DNA of 64,000 nt from Bradysia coprophila (taxonomy: Eukaryota; Arthropoda; Insecta; Diptera; Sciaridae): contig NW_023503374.1 of the NCBI RefSeq assembly GCF_014529535.1, forward strand, positions 8,363,685 through 8,427,684, written 5' to 3'. The translations under genes were made by a program, and so were the position numbers. This document shows positions 50,004 through 59,400 of this stretch, in pieces. Numbering within the stretch: the stretch's first letter is position 1; each line of letters opens with the position of its first letter. The notes under the pieces are model-generated. The model was not told the origin of the DNA. It searched no databases and was given only the letters and a program-made list of their open reading frames with translations.

Positions 50004-51229
50004 TTAGTTTTTACTTTTTGCAATGTCCAGGCTTTGCGAAAATGTAATTAACACTGCTCGATCCAAATGTCGTTCAGTCCGTGATAAATTCAATACGTTT
50101 ACAGACCAGTGTGCAACATTCGTATCCAATTTAATTTCCTCCATTTCCTCGCAAGTAAAATGCACAACTTGAAAAGTAAAGAGGAAAATTATAAATCACG
50201 AAGCCTTCGAAACTTGTTCCATCGTTATGGACTTACTTTTCGAAAATATTTTAACCCGACTACCATTCCGTGGCCATCCTTTAAATTGCCTAGCTGGTCC
50301 CCAGACGAAAACTCTCACAACACGTGTGGCAGGCAATTTGGCAGGATTGTCGATTACTCTGTATGGGACAGTGCAGTTTGCTTCCTTACCACTCTGGGTC
50401 TTGCAGAAAGCAGAATATCCTTTGCATGGAACATTGTGAAGAGGCTAGAATCTGTTCCCGAAATGATGATGATTGCCTGAAGCTGGAGCTGTAGGCCACA
50501 TTTCTTTCGGCGGACGTGGTGGCGGTCCAGATGCAGCAATTTGCTGTTTTTCTCTGTTGTTGAGAATTTTCAGTTTCCGATTTTAATGACATTCCATGGT
50601 AAGTTCTCACCGTATCGATTTTGAAACCTTCGGTTGAATCGTTCTTGATCGTAACTATTGTAACCTAGCTAATCCAAAATGTTTTCCTGATTCGCAATTA
50701 TCAAGTCTTCTTTTTGTGACATTTGACCCAGCAAGATCAAAACGTTTCGACGTAAATTATCACTTTCTTCAGATGCCTGAGTTGTATCTAACGAATTCGT
50801 CCAGCCAGAAAAAAGCTAGTGCAACTGATAGAAGCAAAATGTAATTATACCTGAAACACTGACTTGTCCTCCATTGGAGGACTCCTCCATGAATATCTTT
50901 GGATTGTGCAGCTGCACCTAACAATTTGTTGTGATTAATCCAAAACTATTGAAACGAACAAAATTGATAGAAAAAAACTTGCGCGCTTTTCTGGATCGGA
51001 CGTTTTCTTCTTCTTTCTGTACTTATGGATCGAACACTTTTGTCACCGTTCTGAGAATGTTCTGGAAGCCCTATGTCGTTAAGTCTAGCCGCCAAGTGTG
51101 TCCATGCTTGGTCAAGACCGTCAAAACTCTCTTTACCAACACCTTCGTAATTGCCATGGCCTGAATGATAAAAACGAAAGGTATTTTTTGAAGATTCTGG
51201 GAAATAAAAGTGCAGTGATTCCTCCCATC
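50004..51229 (-). CDS. Unrecognised five-exon gene with two in-frame TAG codons, copy C
   Basis: Exons: 50979-51229, 50851-50917, 50611-50787, 50237-50551 and 50004-50167. All introns are GT...AG and short (59-69 nt), and all phases match (0,1,1,1). The first exon begins after an AG acceptor and reads [13 protein letters not shown]...[17 protein letters not shown], so a more 5' exon is missing. Later parts: a basic RRRKRPIQK segment, a Ser/Glu-rich stretch, [18 protein letters not shown], a proline-rich [12 protein letters not shown], then [18 protein letters not shown] and [18 protein letters not shown]. The last exon starts [16 protein letters not shown] and ends in TAA. TAG interrupts the frame at 50669-50671 (after ENILD) and 50445-50447 (after FGNRF), with coding-like sequence on both sides. 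It is either a pseudogene, a readthrough or edited transcript, or a wrong exon model at these points. Function unknown. Confidence 0.5.
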
Positions 51230-51471
51230 CTTACAAATTTGTTTTGTTCTTGGTTTTGGTAGCCAAAACAATTGTATAATTGTAACATTTTATGTAAATA
51301 AGGTCATTATAAGAATTTTGAACACTTAAAAGTAGTAAACAAAAACAAATATAAAAAATGACAGTAAGTGACCGGAGTTGTCAAAACCAAAATAATACAG
51401 ACATTCACTACGAGAAACCCATGGCGCTGATTCACAACCATTTCCACCATTTCTTTTGTTAGGCAGTGTCA

Positions 51472-51990
51472 CTACCGTGGAGAGATTTTAAAATTTGTCC
51501 AATTTGTCGAAAAACGTTTTGAAGTAGTCTGTTCAATTGGATACTTTTTGCGCGGTGGTTTTGAATGAGACTTCGTATGTATCAAGACTTTAAGAGTGAT
51601 ATCGCCAAAACTTGAACCAATTATGGGGAAAATAAATACAATGGTATGGCCATCCGGGCGATCTATAGCGCGTTGGATTCGACTTTCAATTCTAAGAAAT
51701 AGGTATCTTTTGATTTTTCTATTAGTTTCCCATTTTTGGAGTGAGCACGTGAAAATTGATAGCATGTCAAAGGGTAGGCAAAACACTTTAATAGGATTAA
51801 CTCGAGATAGACGAATTCTTAAAAGTTGAAATGTTGTGCGAGTGTGCGCCTCTAAAAGACCTATCATTAGAGTAGAGGCACGGGTCGGTACCACTGCACC
51901 TTCGGCAGTAAACAATGAAAGTATGGGCAGTTTTCGTACAGGACTGCTGGCCGCAACAGAATCGACTATGGGGTGTTGTAGCTGGACACA
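51472..51990 (-). CDS. Unassigned open frame of about 170 codons
   Basis: On the minus strand the frame is open from about 52010 to TAG at 51472, with a first ATG at 51915 (147 aa). It reads VDSVAASSPVRKLPIL before the Met, then LLEAHTRTTFQLLRIRLS, CSLQKWETNRKIKRYLFL and a basic end. There are few low-complexity runs, unlike random AT-rich frames. No domain recognised. The opposite strand also holds 74-77 codon frames, so strand is uncertain. It could be an exon of a gene running into copy C, but I found no phase-compatible splice to the five-exon gene. Confidence 0.25.
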   Translation of the reverse strand, partial: CVQLQHPIVDSVAASSPVRKLPILSLFTAEGAVVPTRASTLMIGLLEAHTRTTFQLLRIRLSRVNPIKVFCLPFDMLSIFTCSLQKWETNRKIKRYLFLRIESRIQRAIDRPDGHTIVFIFPIIGSSFGDITLKVLIHTKSHSKPPRKKYPIEQTTSKRFSTNWTNFKISPR

Positions 51991-52184
51991 CTCACCATCA
52001 TCCCATATTCACCAAATTCTTTTCAGAACTTCGAGCTCATCGTACGACGTAAACATCTGATTGTGATAAAAAATTACCCTAAAGTTATGCTAATCGCCTT
52101 TAGTGATCATATATTGAGTCCAGGAACGAACAATGCTATTATTCTTTGTGTATACTCACACACACACATTACAAATGATGGACG

Positions 52185-52905
52185 GAACAGGTCAGGTCAG
52201 GGCAGTAGAAAAAATACCTGACTTGAACCTGAAATAATATGAAAAATACCTGATCTGACCTGAATTTGATAAAAGAATAATTTGAATATTATGGGCACGA
52301 TTTACCGCACATAGCTGCGTGGATAGTTTTGTGTGTGAGAGAGAATCTGGTGGGAGTAATAACGTCAACAGCTCCAGAGAAGTCTAGGGAGGGAAAGAGG
52401 GAAATGTTCCAGAATGAGCTTTCCAGTAGTCCAAAATATTAATGTCCTTGCTCTCCAAGGCATGACGCTTGTCAGAACAAAACAATGAAATATTGAGGCA
52501 TATCCTTTGACTGTAAAAATAAATAAATCATTTAGGTGGGATGTATTGTAGTAATGGTGTAATGCCTCTTAAAAGTAACCTCAACATCAGGCTTGTTTTT
52601 AAAATTGCTTGACTGTTTTTCAAAATATTTTTTTTTCGTTTTTAATTTATAAATACTTAGCAGAATAGAACTTTCAAATAATTTCGAAATAATTTATAAA
52701 ATTATCAGAAATGTAAAAAAATAAAAAAAGACTCAGGTCAGGTCAGGTTTTTTCAGGTCAGGTCGAAACAGGTTGAAGATCACTTCAGGTCAGGTCAGGT
52801 AAAAAATAAAAAAAGAGTCAGGTCAGGTCAGGTAATTAAATTTCAGGTCAGCTCAGGTTAACATATATTATTTCAGGTCAGGTTTCACGTTGACCTGACC
52901 TGTTC
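52185..52905. mobile_element. 721-bp TIR element built from TCAGG-type repeats
   Basis: Ends are the perfect 15-bp inverted repeat GAACAGGTCAGGTCA / TGACCTGACCTGTTC. Inside each end lie further TCAGGTCAGGT units in both orientations (52190-52270 and 52733-52905), around a unique AT-rich centre without an ORF. Probably a non-autonomous DNA element. A short relative lies in the triplicated locus at 20375-20485. No clear target-site duplication was seen. Confidence 0.65.
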
Positions 52906-53254
52906 GAGCCTTAGTTTTGCTATGGTAGGGATGAGGTTTAAAAAAATCTGATAGATTAAATTTGAGCTTTCAAATAGCACAGAAACAAGGTCAAACACAG
53001 TGAAGCTACCCTTATGATGTTTTCCAGACAATGTAAGATTGAATTCTTACGCCTGACTCACATGTCCAATTAATTTTTTCTTCCCACCTTTATTTGTGTT
53101 CTGTCAATATTTCAAACATATAGATCGAACGATTGCATGGGGGATATGGTTGCTGTTTCCAGATGATTTGGTTGAACGTCGAGCACATCAATAAACGTTT
53201 ATCCAATCAATTCTCAAAAAACTCCGAATTCTTTTAAGGATTAAATTTTATCAG

Positions 53255-53260
53255 TTTATT
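53255..53260 (-). terminator. Polyadenylation signal candidate of the P450 gene
   Basis: AATAAA on the minus strand, about 190 bases past the P450 stop codon. A position-based guess. Confidence 0.35.
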
Positions 53261-53446
53261 AAATGCAAACAAGGAGCTGCATAGGCAGCAGATAGGATTC
53301 ATAGCGAACCATTCACAATAAATTGGGGTATATAAAAATGTCGTTGTAACTATAAGATTATGCTCCTTTTTCACCTGTAGTTTCTTATCAAAAATGCTAA
53401 ACTTATTACTGCATCCATGGATGTCACATATTATGAGTATAGTTGT

Positions 53447-56400
53447 TTAAGTAGAATTAATTTGTTCGCCAGCCCTCAAACGTTTTCTGAATATGACCTG
53501 ATACGGCTTCGGTGACAAAGTGATGCCTGGCAACAAGCTCTCGTCAATTCTTTCATCTCCACCCACTCGAACTTCAAATCTTTGCAATACTCCAGCGAAA
53601 AATGTGAACAGGCATCCTCTAGCCAATTGTTCGCCCAGACAACGACGCCGTCCTTGACCGAATGGCATCAACCATTCCGTATTGACAATTTCCATTTTTT
53701 CGTTTAAAAATCGCTCGGGACGGAAAATCTGGGGATGAGCGGGAAATCAGAAAGCTTTAGATAACGTTCGAATTGCTCAAACTGTTATTCGCAGGCGCTA
53801 TAACTACTCGTTTGGACATGCAACAAATGGTCAAAAAAAGGGTGACGCAATTCGCAACATGCTCCCAATATACAAAGAGTTCAAATAAGTGCAACTACTA
53901 AAAAAAACAGACAAAATTACCTCCGGATCACCCCAATGATCTTTGTCCATATGTACTGAACGTAGATGAATCAAAACGGTCGTATTTTTCGGAATCTTGT
54001 ATCCACCCAACGTAGTTTCCCTCAAAACTCGCCGCGGACCCGTTATGGGCGTAATGTGAAAGAATCGTTGGACTTCCATTATAGTTGCTTCGATGTAACT
54101 AAATTTACTTTTTTCCAAAACTGACGGCGATTGACCCTCTTCATACACCGCATCTAATTCAGCCTGAATGCGGCTCTGGATTTTCGGATACAATGCCATC
54201 GTTCTCAACGCTAAATCAAGCGTTATGGCTGTGGTCTGAGAACCAGCAATGAAAATATCCAAAATTATCATTGTCAACTGTACGTCGGTGAAGTATAGGC
54301 TAGTCGCCTTGTCATCTTGCATGGCCTTTATGTAAGCGTAAATTAGATCATCAGTCGCTTTCGATTCATCGTAATCATCTTTATGACTGTTTATGCTTGC
54401 CATGAAGAATTCGTGTAGCTCGTGATTGAAACGTTTGATCAAATTGTAGCCAGTCTTTTCAGGTGCGATATGCCTTAACCACGCCATTTGATTTAAGATT
54501 CCGCCAGACATATCAAATGCCTTGGATCTGAGATTTAACAGATTCAACAGTCGATTCAGTCTCTCGTCGTACCTTGGAATTCTTTCACCTGCCGTAAACG
54601 TCCATAATACATTAATAACACTCGGAGCAAGGAAGGTGCCCGGCCATATTGGCTGCTCTTTTGTCATATCAATTACATCCAACAATTCGTTGAGTTCATT
54701 TTGAATTTGAATTTCCATTGGTCTTCGACCGTATCCAGCTTCCCGAAGATGTTTAGTAACGAAACTTCTTTGCTCGGTCCATAATGGACCATCGGTGCAT
54801 GTTATTCCTAATCTAAATGAAAATGCGTCAAAAATGTAAAAGAATCGACAAAAGCAAAATTTCGTGTACCTTGTTCCCATTGTGCGGAGACGCAAAAAGA
54901 AATTGTCCGGGCGGCCATCATACTCATCTCCAGTGTGAATAGCACGAACCATTGGATATGTCAGGGCAACGACACAATATTCCCCGCCCAATTTTAGGCC
55001 AATCACAGGACTTTTGTAATCCTTCATCCACTTCTCGAACACAAGATGTTGTCCACCAAGCATCCGGGCAGTTTTTCGTAAAAATGGTGTGTTTCCCACA
55101 ATGGGTAACCATTTTGGTCCTTAAAAAGATAAATCAAAATTAATTGTAAATTATTCCGAAAGACTACTCAACGGGTCCCATTATCTATGGAGGCAATTGA
55201 ACAGGATAAATAGGAAACAAGCAAACGCTCTCTTCTCAATTGAACTAGCAGGAAGAACCGCGCCAGCGAGCTGTAGTCAACAGTCATCTGTGATCGACAA
55301 CAACTACAGAAATGAGAGCGATGTGCTTGGATTACTTTTCTGTTATAGGACAGGATGTACTTATGTTCAAACAGAATGAAGTAGAAGATCTTATGTCAAC
55401 ATGAGCTATACGTTGAAAAAGAGAACTAGCAGAAGTAATGACAAAATGACATTTGGTGAAATTTTTTTTGAATCGGACACACCATTTTTGTTACCGGACG
55501 TTTATTCAATTAGTAGAGGTCCTTAGCATAAAAATAGTTCACTTTATAGTACAATCGCTAAACCGAACTGGTGTGCATACGCTATTTTGCACCAGCTGGT
55601 CACATACAATCCCAAATGGGACCAGCTGGTGCAAAATAACGTATGCACATCAGTTCGGTTTAGCGATTGTAGAATGGTGCGCTTTGGACCAGTAATTAAT
55701 ATTGGTAGCCTGAGTCCAAAAAGATTAACACCCCTCAAAAAACCCCACCCCACCACTCACAACCCCTCACCAAAGATTTTAGTGTAAGGGTCACTTCAAT
55801 GAATTATTGTGAAGCGTCTGTCAATGCTAGACTGTCGATATGGGGCTTAAACGAAAGGTAAGGGTTCATACTTTTTTATATGGCCAAGCGCTTTTCAATT
55901 TCTTCATTTTCCTCATCAATTTTCCGAGTTTTCCATGAAAATCTATGAAATCTCAAATATGAAGGGTAGTGAATACGTTAAAAAAAAATTTGTGTCTATA
56001 TCTTTCTGCAATTTGGTTATCCAATGACTTCTTCGCTAATTTGACGAAAAAAATTTAAATAATGTGCCATAGACTAGGAGATACGCTCAGTTTTCCACCA
56101 ATGTCATTGAATTTGCGAGATTATCATAGGAGACTTTACTGACGCATTTATTGAACTCTAGGAGAAACCCATACACCATTAACATCAGATCACCCACCAC
56201 CCACTCCTCCACTATTGAACAAATTGTAGAAAAATTTTAAAACAGAAAGCAGACTATTTATGAACTTACGAATTTACGCTGTAAATGTTTGGAATATTGC
56301 CTGCAATACCTTTTTCAAGGTGACAGTGGAAATAATTAAGAGTAAGTACGTAGAATACTACATTTTCAAATGAATATCGTTGTACAGTTACGCTGCAAAA

Positions 56401-59400
56401 ATGGTGCAGAGGCAGTTTCTGTCTACGTAATAAAAATGATTCAAATGTCCCACATTCAGCAATTCTTCACTCACATTCCACATTATGTGGTTCAATTATT
56501 TGGATATCTTTTATGAATCAATTATATTACGATGATTTTTGATCGATGCACACAGATCTTGTGATCCATTGTACTTCCCTGTCATCATAAAAATTTTGTA
56601 TCCGTTGGACATTGGATAGTGAGATTATCGAGTTTTTTATCAAAAGCAGTTAAGTCCATCATTCTCTTAACTCTTCTAACGTTGGAAGAGGAAATATAGT
56701 TGTCTCTTTCTGTCTCACGTTCTATATGGGCAGCGGACTTAACTGCTTTTGAAAATGGTAGATGCTTGAAGATGATTATCGCGAAATAGACCGCCATAGC
56801 CGCATCAGACCAATAAACAAAACCAGCCGTGGAGATGATTCCATCAAACTTTCTAGGAACGAAATAATCTCCTAACATCTCCAAACATCTGGTGTACCAC
56901 TAGTAACCACACTCTTCATTTCATCTCCAACTAACACCATTACCTTACTCCAGGAGAGCAAATAGGTGCGTATGACTAGCTAATTTCTAGGACCTACAGA
57001 CGCACCTCGCAGTCCTATGGAGATGGCTGACGTCTTAGGTCTTCGCTAATGATAGCTGATAAGACAACATTATTGCTCTGATCACTGTCCCTATCATATG
57101 ATTGAAACATTTAGTCCAGGCTTATATTTCACAAAACTAGCCTGTTCGAACGTCACGTTTCTTTGCATTGAATCAACATAACAGCCGAGGCCGGGCACAA
57201 AAGCCACTGGCGAACTAGCCACCTTCGAGACCATGATCTTCGGTGCCAAAAATAAGTGACAGCGAGTCCAGATATTGTTTTTTCTGACGTATTTGTTATC
57301 GTAATATCATAATGTAGATACATTTATTACGGTATCAGACGAGTATTTTTGATGGTAGAGCAAATCAGATAGTTTCGAGCTTCTCAATGGTAATGTTCCA
57401 ATAAATCAGTTGTAAATAAAATAAAGAGAATGTAGTGCTACCAGAAGCTTCATTCATAAAAGATATCCAAATAATTGAACCACATAATATGGAATGTGAG
57501 TGAAGAATTGCTGAATGTGGGACATTTGAATCATTTTTATTACGTAGACAGAAACTGCCTCTGCACCATTTTTGCAGCGTAACTGTACAACGATATTTAT
57601 TTGAAAATGTAGTATTTTACGTACTTACTCTTAATTATTTCCACTGTCACCTTGAAAAAGGTATTGCAGGCAATATTCCAAACATTTACAGCGTAAATTC
57701 GTAAGTTCAAAAATAGTCTGCTTTCTATTTTAAAATTTTTCTACAATTTGTTCAATAGTGGAGGAGTGGGTGGTGGGTGATCTGATGTTAATGGTGTATG
57801 GGTTTCTCCTAGAGTTCAATAAATGCGTCAGTAAAGTCTCCTATGATAATCTAGCAAATTCAATGACATTGCTCGTATATTTAATCAGTTCTATGTAAAA
57901 AAGTATTTCAATGAAATTTTCTGGTGGTGGAAAACTGAGCGTATCTCCTAGTCAAATTAGCGAAGAAGTCATTGGATAACCAAATTGCATAAGGATATAG
58001 ACACAAATTTTTTTTTAACGTATTCACTACCCTTCATATTTGAGATTTCATAGATTTTCATGGAAAACTCGGAAAATTGATGAGTAAAATGGAGAAATTG
58101 AAAAGGGTTTGGTCATATAAAAAAAGTATAAACCCTTACCTTTCGTTTAAGCCCCATATCGACAGTCTAGCATTGACAGACGCTTCACAATAATTCATTG
58201 AAGTGACCCTTACACTAAAATCTTTGGTGAGGGGTTGTGAGTGGTGGGGTGGGGTTTTTTGAGGGGTGTTAATCTTTTTGGACTCAGGCTACCAATATTA
58301 ATCACTGGTCCAAAGCGCACCATTCTACTATAAAGTGAACTATTTTTATGACTTTTGTTGTACAAGGACCTCTACTACAATGTCATTATTTCGTAGAAGA
58401 AGTTTTTTTTTAAACGACCTCGGCTCGGGGCGACTTTAAGAAAATTTGAAAATTTCAAAATCATGACTTTTCCAGAAAATTTTATCCCGAAATGAAACGA
58501 CATGGCCGGTTTTGATCTAATGGTAGCTTATTTGACATAATTTGATTTATTTACCGAACTTTATTTCGGTTAAAATTAAAAATAAAAAACTGCCTCAAAA
58601 ATCTTTCGAGTAGGTCGACTTACCCACATATTTGACATCGTAAAGAATATAAGCCAGATAGCGAATAGGGTAAGTATTTTTGGAAAGGTGCGGTCTCAGG
58701 CTATGAGATATAGTAGCAACTGAAGCTATACCCAGCAGTGGATGAGCTGGACATGACCAGAAAGCTTCCCGATGGTGAAAAAATCAGTGAAATTTGTCCA
58801 CATTCACAAAGTAAAAATGTTAAATTTCTTCTTAGTGCATATAATTGTTCGGTAGACCTGAGACAACCAGTATATGGTTAATAATTTCATTTTTAGTCGA
58901 ACTTTCCATTAAAAAATCTCAGAAATGTAGGCCACATAAGAAAGTTTTTAAAGATTTTTTGAAAAAATTGACAAAACCCCCTCCCAATTTTTTGATATGT
59001 TAAATGAGATGTGCTAGCTTTTATTTTAAGCCAATAAAATGAAAAATCAGTTGGGGTGCTCATTGACAAAACCATAAAATTGGACTTTGATGCCTCACCC
59101 TCACTCACAACTGCAACCTTCTAAAAACTTCTTCTACGAAATAATCATCTTGAAATTCCCTATCGGTAGCACCATAAACGTCCGGAAACAAAAATGGTGT
59201 TAGTGAAGTGCGAGTTGTCCAAAAAAGCCGTTTCGCTCATATTGAATGTTAAAAGCGATTTTATGGCTGTTTATCGGCCTGGTTTGGTCTAGGGGGCCGA
59301 CGTTGCCTAACACTTCCTTTCGCTCTATGAAATTTTGATTTTAGAAAATTTATTTAAAAACATAAAATGAAATATTTTTGACATGGTTCCATGGGCGAAA

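Larger units (their letters stand above)
38551..51238. repeat. Copy C of the triplicated locus
   Basis: Starts at ATGTCATATCGG, equivalent to 18013, and ends at CTTACAAAT, after which unique sequence follows. Intact here but frameshifted in A: transposase exons 1 and 2, the RING gene and the five-exon gene. Broken here but intact in A: transposase exons 3 (one extra G near 46497), 4 (10 bases missing) and 5. Complementary damage fits two imperfectly polished versions of one locus. Confidence 0.95.

Noticed and set aside
52185..52905. Interstitial telomeric TCAGG array
   Set aside because: Units occur in both orientations and end in a perfect inverted repeat, which fits a transposon better than telomeric DNA.
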